From: Flavobacterium sinopsychrotolerans
GTDB taxonomy: Bacteria > Bacteroidota > Bacteroidia > Flavobacteriales > Flavobacteriaceae
Length of the DNA stretch: 64,000 bases
Assembly: GCF_900110375.1 (NCBI RefSeq)
Contig: NZ_FODN01000003.1
Coordinates: 186,001 to 250,000, forward strand
Reading direction: 5' to 3'
A program made the position numbers and the translations under genes. The notes beneath the pieces are model-generated. The model did not search any database. It was not told where the DNA came from and worked only from the letters and a program-made list of their open reading frames with translations. Below are positions 52,472 to 62,979 of this stretch, one piece after another. Every line of letters starts with the position of its first letter. Within the stretch, counting starts at the first letter, position 1.

Positions 52472-53599
52472 TTAGGAGTTTAGAATGATTGGTTTTCCGT
52501 GCGTTTTCTTAATAATAATTGGTAATAAAAATGGTAATATAATTAATATACGCATCAATATGGCTGAAAGTTTCGGTTTTTGCAAAATACTGGATAAAAA
52601 GCGGCCAGTTTTAAGTCTTTTTTTGAAATTTAAATTCCATTCGTAAATGTATTTTTCTTCCAGTTCATTTCTGGATTTGATTTCATTGGTATAATATTTC
52701 TGCACTAATTCTGAAACAATTTTGGCACTATGAATTGCCATTGCCATTCCATTACCGCACAAAGGATGAATTAATCCTGCGGTATCGCCAATCATTAAAA
52801 TATGATTTTCAACTACTTGTTTTTTTTCGAAAGATATTTGGCTTATGGTTAAAGGTTTTTCAAAAAGCAAACTACTTTCTTCGAAAATTACTCTTAAATG
52901 AGGGTTTTCAGAAACGATACTGTTCTGATATTCTTCTATATTTTTGAACTGTTTAAAAGTTTTATAATCGGCTAAATAACAGATGTTAATCCTATTATTT
53001 TCTACTTTAGAAACACCACAATATCCTCCTTTGAAATTATGTAGTCCAACTACATCATTTGGAAAATCTCCAGAATAATGTGCTTTGACCGCTAACCAAT
53101 ATGATTTTTTATGAATAAAATCACGATTCATCTTTTGATCTACATTGGAACGTTTGCCAAAAGCGCCAATAACTATTTCTGATTTTAAAATGCTATTATT
53201 AGTAGTAACTATAAATTGATTGTCTTTAAATAGTATATTTTCAACATTGTCTTGAATAATTTTGCATCCGTTTTCAAGAGCTTTTTTATACAAATATTCG
53301 TCTAAAGCAAAACGACTGATGCCAAAACCTCCAAGTGGCAGGACACTTTTAATTGTTTTTCCGCTTGCTGTTGAAAATTCAAGTTTTGTAATGTGTGTAG
53401 GTTTTAAATCGCTTATTTTTAAATCCAACCAATTGAGATACGGTTCAACCTCATTAGATATATATTCGCCACAAACTTTATGTTTTGGATAACTATTTTT
53501 TTCGATAACTGTAACTTGAAGTCCTAATTTAGATAAATGTATAGCCGCAGTCAATCCTGCTAATCCACCACCAATAATTAAAACTTCATTGTTTTTCAT
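52472..53599 (-). CDS. FAD-dependent oxidoreductase (geranylgeranyl-reductase/monooxygenase-like)
   Basis: 375 residues. FAD-binding GxGxxG is IIGGGLAGLTAAIHLSKLG; the second FAD motif is MIGDTAGLIHPLCGNGMAMAI. The protein resembles flavin enzymes that hydroxylate aromatic rings or reduce isoprenoids. First gene of the polyketide operon, directly abutting the methyltransferase gene. Hydroxylation of the ring to a quinone or catechol is a reasonable role by analogy with SrsC. Confidence 0.9.
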   Translation of the reverse strand: MKNNEVLIIGGGLAGLTAAIHLSKLGLQVTVIEKNSYPKHKVCGEYISNEVEPYLNWLDLKISDLKPTHITKLEFSTASGKTIKSVLPLGGFGISRFALDEYLYKKALENGCKIIQDNVENILFKDNQFIVTTNNSILKSEIVIGAFGKRSNVDQKMNRDFIHKKSYWLAVKAHYSGDFPNDVVGLHNFKGGYCGVSKVENNRINICYLADYKTFKQFKNIEEYQNSIVSENPHLRVIFEESSLLFEKPLTISQISFEKKQVVENHILMIGDTAGLIHPLCGNGMAMAIHSAKIVSELVQKYYTNEIKSRNELEEKYIYEWNLNFKKRLKTGRFLSSILQKPKLSAILMRILIILPFLLPIIIKKTHGKPIILNS

Positions 53600-53706
53600 A
53601 TAGAAGTAAATTTATGGATTTGTTTGAGAAAGTAACTATATTATTTCATATAAAACTTACATAATTATTTGATATTGAATAAGTCCTAATTTCATATTTT
53701 ATATTC

Positions 53707-53738
53707 AAAAAAAAAGCCGTTTTTAAAAATGGCTTTTA
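53707..53738 (-). terminator. Terminator of acs
   Basis: On the minus strand a stem (53712-53718 with 53731-53737, extended inward by a wobble and A/T pairs) is followed by T9. It lies just past the acs stop and before the polyketide operon. Confidence 0.8.
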
Positions 53739-53744
53739 ATTAAT

Positions 53745-55652
53745 TTATAGTTTTCCTTCTTTTATTTCCTCTACAATTTCGGGATTTAGTAAGGTCGACG
53801 TATCTCCAAAATTAGAATAATCTCCTTCCGCAATCTTTCTTAGAATTCGTCTCATGATTTTTCCCGAACGGGTTTTTGGCAAACCAGAAACAAATTGGAT
53901 TTTATCTAATTTTGCAATCGGTCCAATATGATCTGATATGTGTTGATTAATTTCTTTGGTAAGGTTTTCTTTATTTCTTGTTTCTCCAGTTTCTTTAAGA
54001 ATAACAAAACCATATAAAGCATTTCCTTTAATATCGTGTGGGAAACCTACGATTGCTGATTCAGCAACGGCTGGATGCTCATTAATCGCGTCTTCTATTG
54101 GTGCTGTTCCCAGATTATGACCTGAAACAATTACCACATCATCTACACGACCCGTAATTCTATAATACCCTACTTCATCACGTAAAGCTCCGTCTCCTGT
54201 AAAATATTTACCTGGAAAAGCAGAGAAATACGTGTCTTTATAGCGCTGGTGATCACCCCAAATGGTTCTGGCAATTCCCGGCCAAGGAAATTTAATACAC
54301 AAACTTCCAGTGACTTGGTTGCCTTCAATTTCGTTGCGCTTTTCGTCCATCAAAACGGGTTGGATTCCCGGTAACGGTAACGAAGCGTATGTTGGTTTTG
54401 TTGGGGTTACAAAAGCAATTGGCGAAATCATAATTCCTCCCGTTTCTGTTTGCCACCACGTATCTACAACAGGGCATCTTTTATCTCCCACGTGATCATT
54501 ATACCAGTGCCAAGCTTCTTCATTGATTGGTTCACCTACTGATCCAATTACTTTAAGCGACTTCAATGGATATTTTTGTACAAATTTTATATTTTCTTTT
54601 GCCAAGGCACGAATAGCAGTTGGTGCCGTATAAAACTGTGTCACTTTATGTTTTTCGATTACTTCCCAAAAGCGACTAAAGTCAGGATACGAAGGAACTC
54701 CTTCAAAAATTACTGTAGTTGCACCGTTCAATAATGGTCCATAAAGAATATACGAATGTCCGGTAATCCAACCGATATCGGCAGTACACCAAAAAACATC
54801 ATTTTCTTCATAATTGAAAACATTCTTAAAAGTATAAGCCGTGTACACCATATAACCAGCTGTAGTATGCACCATTCCCTTTGGTTTTCCAGTAGAACCG
54901 GAAGTGTACAGTATAAATAATGGATCCTCAGCATCCATGATTTCAGCAACATTATTATCTGAAGCTTGATCTAATAGCGGTTGTAACCATTGATCACGCC
55001 CTTCTATCATAATGATATCGGAATGAATTCTTTTGGCAACTAAAACTTTTTCTACACAAGGACATTTTTCTAATGCTTCATCAATTATTCCTTTTAAGTC
55101 AATCGTTTTGTTTCCACGAAAACCGCCATCTGAGGTGATAACCATTTTACACTCACTATCATTTATACGCGTAGCAACTGCCGATGCTGAAAATCCTGCA
55201 AAAACAACAGAATGTATGGCTCCAATTCTGGCACAAGCCAATACTGAAACGGCTAATTCAGGAATCATTGGTAAATAAATACAAACTCTATCTCCTTTTT
55301 TTATGCCTTGTTCACGCAATACATTTGCCATTTTGCAAACACGTTGATGCAATTCATTATAAGTTATATGCAATGCTGCTTCTGAAGGGTCATTTGGTTC
55401 GAAAATAATTGCTGTTTTTTCTCCTCTTTTAGCAAGATGTCTGTCAATACAATTTTTTACAATATTGACTTTTGCTTCCGTAAACCATTTGATATCGGCA
55501 TCAGCCATATTAAACTCAACCACTTTGTCCCATTGTTGGTACCAAGTGAAATTTTCTTCTGCTATTTTACCCCAAAATTTTCTAGGTTCACGAACTGATT
55601 TATTGTAATGTTTAAAATATTGTTCTAGATTTTCAATTTTGTAGTAGCTCAT
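53745..55652 (-). CDS. acs: Acetyl-CoA synthetase
   Basis: 635 residues, usual for Acs. Adenylate-forming motifs: YTSGSTGKPKGMVHT (P-loop), WWQTETGG, YFTGDGALRDEVGYYRI and the C-terminal SGKIMRRILRKIA with the lysine that is acetylated to switch the enzyme off. It converts acetate, ATP and CoA to acetyl-CoA. It may feed malonyl-CoA units for the PKS genes downstream, but a terminator separates them. Confidence 0.95.
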   Translation of the reverse strand: MSYYKIENLEQYFKHYNKSVREPRKFWGKIAEENFTWYQQWDKVVEFNMADADIKWFTEAKVNIVKNCIDRHLAKRGEKTAIIFEPNDPSEAALHITYNELHQRVCKMANVLREQGIKKGDRVCIYLPMIPELAVSVLACARIGAIHSVVFAGFSASAVATRINDSECKMVITSDGGFRGNKTIDLKGIIDEALEKCPCVEKVLVAKRIHSDIIMIEGRDQWLQPLLDQASDNNVAEIMDAEDPLFILYTSGSTGKPKGMVHTTAGYMVYTAYTFKNVFNYEENDVFWCTADIGWITGHSYILYGPLLNGATTVIFEGVPSYPDFSRFWEVIEKHKVTQFYTAPTAIRALAKENIKFVQKYPLKSLKVIGSVGEPINEEAWHWYNDHVGDKRCPVVDTWWQTETGGIMISPIAFVTPTKPTYASLPLPGIQPVLMDEKRNEIEGNQVTGSLCIKFPWPGIARTIWGDHQRYKDTYFSAFPGKYFTGDGALRDEVGYYRITGRVDDVVIVSGHNLGTAPIEDAINEHPAVAESAIVGFPHDIKGNALYGFVILKETGETRNKENLTKEINQHISDHIGPIAKLDKIQFVSGLPKTRSGKIMRRILRKIAEGDYSNFGDTSTLLNPEIVEEIKEGKL

Positions 55653-55803
55653 GTTATAATTTTTTATAAAAGTATTAAATCTCTCGCTATTCTTAAAATT
55701 ATTTAAATTATAAATAGTTATAAAAAAAAACAGATTTATAAATAAAAAAGTACTTTTAATACTAATTTGTTTGATTTTTATTGTTTTTAACGAAATTTAT
55801 AAA

Positions 55804-55847
55804 ATACAAAAAGGCGAGACAGATTTAAATCTATCCCACCTTTGTAT
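55804..55847 (-). terminator. Minus-strand hairpin before acs, probable terminator
   Basis: Read on the minus strand, 55804-55826 and 55827-55847 pair along their whole length, apart from a two-base bulge and the bases in the central turn; the three plus-strand mismatches become G-U pairs. It is followed by a T-rich tract. It lies 330 bases after ilvC and 150 before acs, so it may end the ilv transcript or act in the acs leader. Confidence 0.5.
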
Positions 55848-56022
55848 CAACAAAATTTAACAACAATTATTTTAATACCATAAACGATGATTTTTTGAAC
55901 AATAATCACCCAAAACAATTTCGTTTCAATCAAGGAATACTATTACTAATTTTTTAGCATATTTATTTAGAAAATAAACAGGTCTATTTCTACTACTTCC
56001 CAATGTGTTTCATAGGGATTAC

Positions 56023-56058
56023 TTCACTTAACCTTAAACTTGTTTAAAGTTAAGCGAA
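56023..56058. repeat. Near-perfect palindrome downstream of ilvC
   Basis: Arms 56023-56039 and 56042-56058 match at 15 of 17 positions with only two bases between. The words TTAAAC/GTTTAA are the same as in the his and ilv intergenic repeats. Confidence 0.65.
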
Positions 56059-56177
56059 TGTAAAAGCATCCATATCTATTTATCTTTTTTAATATTTTTA
56101 ACTAATCCAAGATATTATGAAATCTAATGATATAGTGCTAATCCCAACACACCCTCTTGTGTGGTAATTTCTGTATA

Positions 56178-57647
56178 TTATCCTATTTTTTTCATAGCAG
56201 TCATTGATTCTCTCAACCATTCCCCTACTTCCTCAATTGGATGCTGACGAATGCTTTTATTTACGGCGATAAGAACCGCATTATCTACTCCATTTGATGT
56301 TGAAAAAGGTTTTCCTATTACATTAGTATCTACCGTTTTCATGAAATCAGTTAATAACGGTTTACAAGCATGGTCAAATAAATAACAACCATATTCTGCC
56401 GTGTCAGAAATGATTCGGTTCATTTCATATAATTTTTTTCTGGCTACTGTATTGGCAATCAAAGGCAATTCGTGTAAAGACTCATAATAGGCTGATTCTT
56501 CAATGATTCCTGTTTGCGTCATGGTTTCAAAAGCCAATTCTACACCTGCTTTTACCATTGCAATCATCAAAACTCCATTGTCAAAATACTCTTGTTCTGA
56601 AATATGTGCTGTTGTAGGAGCTGTTTTTTCGAAGTTAGTTTCTGCAGTTGCAGCTCTCCAAGTCAATAAGTTGATATCATCATTCGCCCAATCAATCATC
56701 ATATTTCTTGAAAATTCACCAGAAATAATATCATCCATGTGTTTTTGAAACAACGGACGCATGATGTCTTTTAATTCATCTGCTAATTCATACGCTTCAA
56801 TTTTTGCAGGATTTGATAAACGATCTATCATATTTGTAATTCCACCATGTTTCAAGGCTTCAGTTACTGTTTCCCAACCGTATTGAATTAGTTTTGAAGC
56901 ATAAGCCGGCTCGATTCCTTTTTCAACCATTTTATCGAAACATAAAATAGAACCTGTTTGTAACATTCCACAAAGAATGGTTTGCTCTCCCATTAAATCC
57001 GATTTTACTTCGGCTACAAATGAAGAGTTCAATACTCCTGCTTTGTGACCACCAGTAGCAACTGCATACGCTTTTGCTTGTTCGAAACCTTCTCCGTTTG
57101 GATTATTTTCTGGGTGAACCGCTATTAAAGTTGGTACACCAAAACCTCTTTTATATTCTTCACGTACTTCAGATCCTGGACATTTTGGCGCACACATAAT
57201 TACAGTGATGTCTTTACGAATTTGCATTCCTTCCTCAACAATATTAAAACCGTGAGAATAAGCCAAAGTTGATCCGTTTTTCATCAAAGGCATAATCGCT
57301 TTAACTACAGCGGTATGTTGCTTGTCTGGCGTAAGGTTACAAACCAAATCAGCTGTTGGGATTAATTCTTCATACGTTCCTACTTTGAATCCATTATCAG
57401 AAGCATTTTTGAAAGAAGCTCTTTGCTCTGAAATTGCATCTGCGCGCAATGCATAAGAAATATCCAATCCAGAATCTCTCATGTTCAATCCTTGGTTCAA
57501 ACCTTGTGCTCCACATCCTACAATAACTACTTTTTTTCCTTCTAAAGCTTTTATTCCATTTACAAATTCAGATTGGTCCATGAATTCGCAAACGCCTAAT
57601 TGTTCTAATTGTAATCTAAGTGGTAATGAATTGAAATAATTTGCCAT
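56178..57647 (-). CDS. ilvC: Ketol-acid reductoisomerase, class II long form
   Basis: 489 residues, the long plant/enterobacterial type with a duplicated helical domain. The NADPH-binding motif is [15 protein letters not shown]; acidic metal ligands lie in the C-terminal helical part ([14 protein letters not shown]). It converts acetolactate to the dihydroxy acid in isoleucine and valine synthesis. Last gene of the operon. Confidence 0.95.
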   Translation of the reverse strand: MANYFNSLPLRLQLEQLGVCEFMDQSEFVNGIKALEGKKVVIVGCGAQGLNQGLNMRDSGLDISYALRADAISEQRASFKNASDNGFKVGTYEELIPTADLVCNLTPDKQHTAVVKAIMPLMKNGSTLAYSHGFNIVEEGMQIRKDITVIMCAPKCPGSEVREEYKRGFGVPTLIAVHPENNPNGEGFEQAKAYAVATGGHKAGVLNSSFVAEVKSDLMGEQTILCGMLQTGSILCFDKMVEKGIEPAYASKLIQYGWETVTEALKHGGITNMIDRLSNPAKIEAYELADELKDIMRPLFQKHMDDIISGEFSRNMMIDWANDDINLLTWRAATAETNFEKTAPTTAHISEQEYFDNGVLMIAMVKAGVELAFETMTQTGIIEESAYYESLHELPLIANTVARKKLYEMNRIISDTAEYGCYLFDHACKPLLTDFMKTVDTNVIGKPFSTSNGVDNAVLIAVNKSIRQHPIEEVGEWLRESMTAMKKIG

Positions 57648-57703
57648 TTTTTATTATTTAATGATTGTAAAATTTTATAATTGATAAGTTTAGCAATTTA
57701 AAA

Positions 57704-58237
57704 CTAAACAGGTTCTTGTTTAAGCTCTTCTAATAATGTTGAAATTTCCATTTTTGCTTTGGAAACTGATATTCTACCGGAGCGCACAAATTGCATGATT
57801 CCAAAAGGTTTCAATTTTTCATATAACGATTCTATTTCAGCACGTTGACCAGATTTTGAAATCACAAAAAAGTCTCTGGCAACCGTAACTATTTGAGAAT
57901 GACTTTCCTTAATTATATTCTGAATTTGTTTTTCATCAAAAAGCAAGCTCGACTCAATTTTGAATAATGCATTTTCCAAGAAAATAGTTTCTTCATCAAT
58001 ATGATAAAATGCTTTGATGACTTCAATTTGTTTTTCGATTTGTCCTACTATATTTTGCACCCATTTTTCGGTGGTGTTGACTACAATGATAAATCTGGAA
58101 ACATTTTCAATTTCAGATTCGGATACATTTAAACTCAAAATATTGATATGGCGTTTCAAGAATATTCCAGATATTCTGTTTAATAAGCCAACGTTGTTTT
58201 CTGAATAAACAGAAATGGTGAATGTTTTATTTTCCAT
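57704..58237 (-). CDS. ilvN: Acetolactate synthase small (regulatory) subunit
   Basis: 177 residues. The N-terminal ACT domain (FTISVYSENNVGLLNRISGIFLKR is split over residues 5-28) binds valine, and a second ACT-like half follows. It activates and gives feedback control to the large subunit encoded upstream. Ends 56 bases before ilvC. Confidence 0.94.
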   Translation of the reverse strand: MENKTFTISVYSENNVGLLNRISGIFLKRHINILSLNVSESEIENVSRFIIVVNTTEKWVQNIVGQIEKQIEVIKAFYHIDEETIFLENALFKIESSLLFDEKQIQNIIKESHSQIVTVARDFFVISKSGQRAEIESLYEKLKPFGIMQFVRSGRISVSKAKMEISTLLEELKQEPV

Positions 58238-58317
58238 TTTTTTATGTTTAAAGTTTTATCGTTTAAATTTGCGCAACATTATTTTCGGGTTCCAACAACT
58301 TTAAACTTTAAACTATT
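58238..58317. repeat. Iterated-word inverted repeat between ilvB and ilvN
   Basis: Left part GTTTAAAGTTTTATCGTTTAAA, right part AACTTTAAACTTTAAACT, with a short unique centre. Same architecture and nearly the same words as between hisB and hisH, 34 kb away. Confidence 0.6.
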
Positions 58318-60012
58318 TTAGGACAAACGAATGTCCGAAACCGATGCTCCAGTTGGAATCATTGGGAATACGTTATTTTCTTTTTCTACCATAACTTCGA
58401 GGAAATACGATTCTTTTGAGGCCATCATTTCAGCAACGGCAGCATCTAAATCTTCTCTTTTGGTTACTTTTTTCGCTTTGATATAATAGCCTTCAGCAAT
58501 GGCTATAAAATTAGGATTGATCATTTCCGTAGAAGCGTATCTTTTGTCAAAAAACAATTGTTGCCACTGACGAACCATTCCTAAAAATTCGTTGTTTAAT
58601 ACCACAATTTTCACAGGAACTTTGGTCTGGAAAATAGTTCCTAATTCCTGAATAGTCATTTGAAAACCTCCATCACCAATTATAGCTACCACTTCACGAT
58701 TTGGCATTCCCATTTTGGCCCCAATTGCAGCCGGTAAAGCAAATCCCATAGTTCCTAAACCACCTGATGTTACATTACTTTTTGTCGAATTGAATTTGGC
58801 ATAACGACAAGCAAACATTTGGTGTTGTCCCACATCCGAAACCATAATGGCATCTCCTTTAGAATGTTTATTAATCATTTCAATCGTTTCTCCCATAGAA
58901 ATTCCTTCTCTCTTTGGTTTTAACTCGTCATTGATTACCGCTTCTAATTCTATTTCATATTTCTCTTTGAATTCATTGTGCCAAGCTTCATGAGAGTTAC
59001 TTTCAATTATAGGAAGTAAAGCTGTTAAAGACTCTTTTAAGTCAGCCAAAACAGCTACCGTAGTTTTTACATTTTTATCTATTTCTGCCGGATCAATTTC
59101 AAAATGAATTACTTTGGCTTGTTTTGCATAAGTGGCTAAATTTCCAGTAACACGATCGTCAAAACGCATTCCTAGTGCTATTAAAACATCACATTCATTC
59201 GTCAAAACATTAGGGCCATAATTTCCGTGCATTCCCACCATTCCAACATTTAATGGATGATCTGTTGGCATTGCCGAAAGTCCTAAAATAGTCCAAGCAG
59301 CCGGAATTCCTGATTTTTCAACCAAAGCTTTTAACTCGGCTTCCGCTTCACTAAGAATTACTCCTTGACCAAATATGATAAATGGCTTTTTAGCAGTATT
59401 AATTATTTCAGCTGCTTCCTTAACCTTATCAATATTTAAAACTGGTTTCGGATTGTAGCTTCTAATACTGGTGCATTTTTTATAGCTGAACTCAATTTCG
59501 TCAAACTGAGCATTTTTTGTAATATCAATTAATACTGGACCCGGACGACCCGATTTAGCGATGTAAAATGCTTTTGCCATTATTTCAGGAATTTCTGAAG
59601 CTTCGGTAATTTGATAATTCCATTTGGTTACCGGAGTCGAAATTCCAATGATATCTGTTTCTTGAAAAGCATCAGACCCTAGTAAATGCTTTCCTACTTG
59701 TCCTGTAATACAGACCATAGGAGTCGAATCGATTTGCGCATCAGCAATACCTGTGACTAAATTTGTTGCTCCCGGCCCCGAAGTTGCAATCGCCACTCCC
59801 ACTTTTCCTGTTGCTCTTGCAAAACCTTGCGCAGCATGTGTAGCTCCTTGTTCATGACGCACTAAAACATGGTGTAATTGATCTTTAAATTTATATAACT
59901 CGTCGTAAACTGGCATTATAGCGCCACCTGGATAGCCATAAACCAAATCTACTCCTTCTTCTAATAAGCATCTAATAACGGCTTCGGCGCCGGATATTTT
60001 ATTTGTTCCCAT
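58318..60012 (-). CDS. ilvB: Acetolactate synthase large subunit
   Basis: 564 residues, ThDP enzyme. Catalytic Glu in RHEQGATHAAQG, the FAD/quinone-like domain in the middle, and the ThDP motif GDGGFQMT with LNNEFLGMVRQWQ. It joins two pyruvates (or pyruvate and 2-oxobutyrate). Its partner ilvN follows after an 80-base repeat gap. Confidence 0.95.
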   Translation of the reverse strand: MGTNKISGAEAVIRCLLEEGVDLVYGYPGGAIMPVYDELYKFKDQLHHVLVRHEQGATHAAQGFARATGKVGVAIATSGPGATNLVTGIADAQIDSTPMVCITGQVGKHLLGSDAFQETDIIGISTPVTKWNYQITEASEIPEIMAKAFYIAKSGRPGPVLIDITKNAQFDEIEFSYKKCTSIRSYNPKPVLNIDKVKEAAEIINTAKKPFIIFGQGVILSEAEAELKALVEKSGIPAAWTILGLSAMPTDHPLNVGMVGMHGNYGPNVLTNECDVLIALGMRFDDRVTGNLATYAKQAKVIHFEIDPAEIDKNVKTTVAVLADLKESLTALLPIIESNSHEAWHNEFKEKYEIELEAVINDELKPKREGISMGETIEMINKHSKGDAIMVSDVGQHQMFACRYAKFNSTKSNVTSGGLGTMGFALPAAIGAKMGMPNREVVAIIGDGGFQMTIQELGTIFQTKVPVKIVVLNNEFLGMVRQWQQLFFDKRYASTEMINPNFIAIAEGYYIKAKKVTKREDLDAAVAEMMASKESYFLEVMVEKENNVFPMIPTGASVSDIRLS

Positions 60013-60087
60013 GGGTACGTTTATTATTTTTTAGAATTAGAAACATCTATTTAAAATATCTTATTTCTATCTCTTCTTTATTGAAAA

Positions 60088-61761
60088 TTATTTATCAGTT
60101 ACACATCCTTCAGAGGCACTTGTGACCGAACGAATATATTTAAGTAACACTCCTTGTTTAATTGGTGATTCTGGTTTTTTCCAATTGGCTTTACGTTTTG
60201 CGAATTCTTCGTCAGATATTTTCATATTGATAGTATTTTTCACAGCATCAATTGAAATCACATCTCCGTTTTCTATTAAAGCAATTCCTCCGCCTTCATA
60301 GGCTTCTGGTGTAACGTGTCCTACTACGAAACCGTGAGAACCTCCCGAAAAACGTCCATCAGTAATTAAAGCGACAGTACTTCCTAAGCCAGCTCCCATA
60401 ATTGCGGATGTTGGTTTAAGCATTTCAGGCATTCCCGGACCTCCTTTTGGGCCACAATATCTAATAACAACCACATTTCCTGGTTTTACTTCGCCACCTC
60501 TAATTCCTTTAATCACATCATGCTCGTTTTCAAAAACTACTGCTGTACCTTCAAAAAACTCACCTTCTTTGCCGCTAATTTTAGCCACACAACCTTCCGA
60601 AGCAATGTTTCCGTATAAAATTTGAATATTTCCAGTAGCTTTTAATGCTTTTTGGATTTCATGAATCACTTGTTGTCCATCATTCAAATCAGGAACAGAA
60701 GCTAAGTTTTCAGCAATTGTTTTTCCGGTTACCGTTAAACAATCTCCATGTAAGAAACCTTCTTTCAATAAATATTTCATTACTCCTGGAACTCCACCTA
60801 CATTATGTAAGTCTTCCATTAAGTATTTACCGCTTGGCTTCAAGTCAGCAAGTAATGGAGTTTTATCACTAATATCTTGGAAATCTTTTAAGGTAAGATC
60901 AACGCCTACTGAGTGTGCCATTGCAATTAAGTGCATAACCGCATTAGTAGAACCTCCTAAAACAGCCACAATTGTAATCGCATTTTCGAATGCTTTACGA
61001 GTCATAATGTCTCTAGGCTTAATATCTTTTTCCAATAATATTCTGATGGCTTTACCAGCATCAGCACATTCTTGTTTCTTTTCTGGACTCAAAGCAGGAT
61101 TAGAAGAACTATAAGGCAAACTCATTCCTAAAGCTTCAATCGCAGATGACATGGTATTAGCAGTATACATTCCACCACAAGCACCTGCACCTGGACAAGC
61201 ATTTTGAATCACACCTTTAAAATCTTCAGGTGTAATAGTGTTATTGAATTTTTTTCCTAATGCTTCAAAAGCAGAAACAATATTCAAATCTTCACCTTTC
61301 CATTTACCTGGGTGAATAGAACCTCCATAAACCATAATAGAAGGACGATTGACTCTACCCATAGCCATTAAGGCTCCTGGCATATTTTTATCACAACCCG
61401 GAACAGCTATCATTCCGTCATACCATTGTGCTCCCATAACTGTTTCAATAGAATCTGCAATTACATCACGAGAAACCAAAGAAAAACGCATTCCATCATT
61501 TCCATTTGAAATACCGTCACTGACACCAATAGTATTAAAAATCAAACCAACTAAATCTACTGCCCAGACGCCAGTCTTAATATCTTTAGCCAAATCATTT
61601 AAATGCATATTACAAGGGTTTCCATCATAACCCATACTCACAATTCCTATCTGCGCTTTTTTAAGATCTTCTTCAGTTAATCCAATTCCGTACAACATGG
61701 CCTGAGAGGCTGGTTGTGTTTCATCTTGAGTAATAGTCTTGCTGTATTTATTTAATTCCAT
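60088..61761 (-). CDS. ilvD: Dihydroxy-acid dehydratase
   Basis: 557 residues. Iron-sulfur ligands are Cys in [13 protein letters not shown] and in [29 protein letters not shown] is the C-terminal signature with the catalytic Ser. It makes the 2-oxo acids of valine and isoleucine. Confidence 0.95.
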   Translation of the reverse strand: MELNKYSKTITQDETQPASQAMLYGIGLTEEDLKKAQIGIVSMGYDGNPCNMHLNDLAKDIKTGVWAVDLVGLIFNTIGVSDGISNGNDGMRFSLVSRDVIADSIETVMGAQWYDGMIAVPGCDKNMPGALMAMGRVNRPSIMVYGGSIHPGKWKGEDLNIVSAFEALGKKFNNTITPEDFKGVIQNACPGAGACGGMYTANTMSSAIEALGMSLPYSSSNPALSPEKKQECADAGKAIRILLEKDIKPRDIMTRKAFENAITIVAVLGGSTNAVMHLIAMAHSVGVDLTLKDFQDISDKTPLLADLKPSGKYLMEDLHNVGGVPGVMKYLLKEGFLHGDCLTVTGKTIAENLASVPDLNDGQQVIHEIQKALKATGNIQILYGNIASEGCVAKISGKEGEFFEGTAVVFENEHDVIKGIRGGEVKPGNVVVIRYCGPKGGPGMPEMLKPTSAIMGAGLGSTVALITDGRFSGGSHGFVVGHVTPEAYEGGGIALIENGDVISIDAVKNTINMKISDEEFAKRKANWKKPESPIKQGVLLKYIRSVTSASEGCVTDK

Positions 61762-61825
61762 TATGTGTTAGTTTGTAGGTAATATGTTTTTCTGAAAAAT
61801 TATAGGTAACATCAATTATTTATTT

Positions 61826-62941
61826 TTAAACTATGGTCGATTGGCCTATATAGACATTGTCACTTTTAAAATATAAGTCGTCTTTACTTAAAATGTAATT
61901 TGAGATAAAGTCTCCCACTTCATTGGTACCAAATTTTGAATACGGATTCAAATCGGCTGTGACAACATTTAATTCGATTGCTTTATGTACCGCCTCGTAT
62001 ACTTTTTGAGATTCGATATGAAGACCGAAATGTTCCAAAAGCATCGCTGCACAAACTATCGAAGCAATAGGATTTGCAATATTCTTTCTTTTGGCTTCCG
62101 GATAAGAGCCGTGAATAGGCTCAAAAAGTGCGCTTGAGTTTCCTAGTGATGCGGATGGCAATAATCCAATTGAACCTGTAATAACACTCGCTTCATCCGA
62201 TAGAATATCACCAAATAAATTTTCGGTCAAAATGACGTCAAATTGTTTTGGATTAATTATGATTTGCATTGCAGCATTATCGACCAAAAGATATTCTAGC
62301 GAAACATCAGGATATCCTTCCGCAATTTCTGTTACTACTTTTCTCCACAATCTTGACGTTTCAAGGATACTGGCTTTATCAACCAAAGTCACCTTTTTCT
62401 TTCTTTTTTGAGCTGTTCTGAAAGCCAAATGACTGATTCTAATTATTTCTTCTTCTGAATATTCACATAAATCAGAGGCTAAAGTTCCTTGTTCATTGGT
62501 CTTTTTTTCGCTGAAATAAGATCCTCCAGAAATTTCTCTAAAAATTATAAAATCAGCACCTTCGATTATTTTTCTTTTCAAAGGCGACAAATCTAATAAG
62601 TCGTTGTATGGTTTAATAGGTCTTATATTGGCATACAATCCCAACTCTTGTCTCAATTTTAATAATCCTTGTATAGGACGCAATTTCGAATCTGAAACAG
62701 CATCATATTTTGAGTCATCAACAGCTCCAAATAATATGGCATCTGTATTCAAACAAAGATTTAATGTTTGCTCTGGTAATGGTGTTCCGGTCTTTTCAAC
62801 AGCAATGGCGCCAATTAAAGCATCTTCAAAAACAAACTCATGATCAAACACCACACCTACTGCATACAATGCTTTTTTTGCTTGTAAGATTACCTCTGGA
62901 CCTATTCCGTCTCCTGAAAGTACTGCTATTTTTAAGTTCAT
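61826..62941 (-). CDS. leuB: 3-isopropylmalate dehydrogenase
   Basis: 371 residues. LSGDGIGPEV is the N-terminal signature, DNAAMQIIINP and LTENLFGDILSDEAS hold the catalytic Lys/Asp region, and GSIGLLPSASLG the NAD region. It oxidises and decarboxylates isopropylmalate in leucine synthesis. Lies between leuA and ilvD; leuC and leuD are not in the window. Confidence 0.95.
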   Translation of the reverse strand: MNLKIAVLSGDGIGPEVILQAKKALYAVGVVFDHEFVFEDALIGAIAVEKTGTPLPEQTLNLCLNTDAILFGAVDDSKYDAVSDSKLRPIQGLLKLRQELGLYANIRPIKPYNDLLDLSPLKRKIIEGADFIIFREISGGSYFSEKKTNEQGTLASDLCEYSEEEIIRISHLAFRTAQKRKKKVTLVDKASILETSRLWRKVVTEIAEGYPDVSLEYLLVDNAAMQIIINPKQFDVILTENLFGDILSDEASVITGSIGLLPSASLGNSSALFEPIHGSYPEAKRKNIANPIASIVCAAMLLEHFGLHIESQKVYEAVHKAIELNVVTADLNPYSKFGTNEVGDFISNYILSKDDLYFKSDNVYIGQSTIV

Positions 62942-62979
62942 AATAGTAGGATTTAGATTTTATTAGAAATCAAAATATT

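Larger units (their letters stand above)
55653..56177. other. Intergenic region between ilvC and acs
   Basis: 525 A+T-rich bases with no gene. It holds a strong minus-strand hairpin (55804-55847), a near-perfect 36-bp palindrome (56023-56058), and a short hairpin near ACACACC/GTGTGGT (about 56147-56166). No TAnnTTTG match for the acs promoter was found on the minus strand. Confidence 0.6.
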
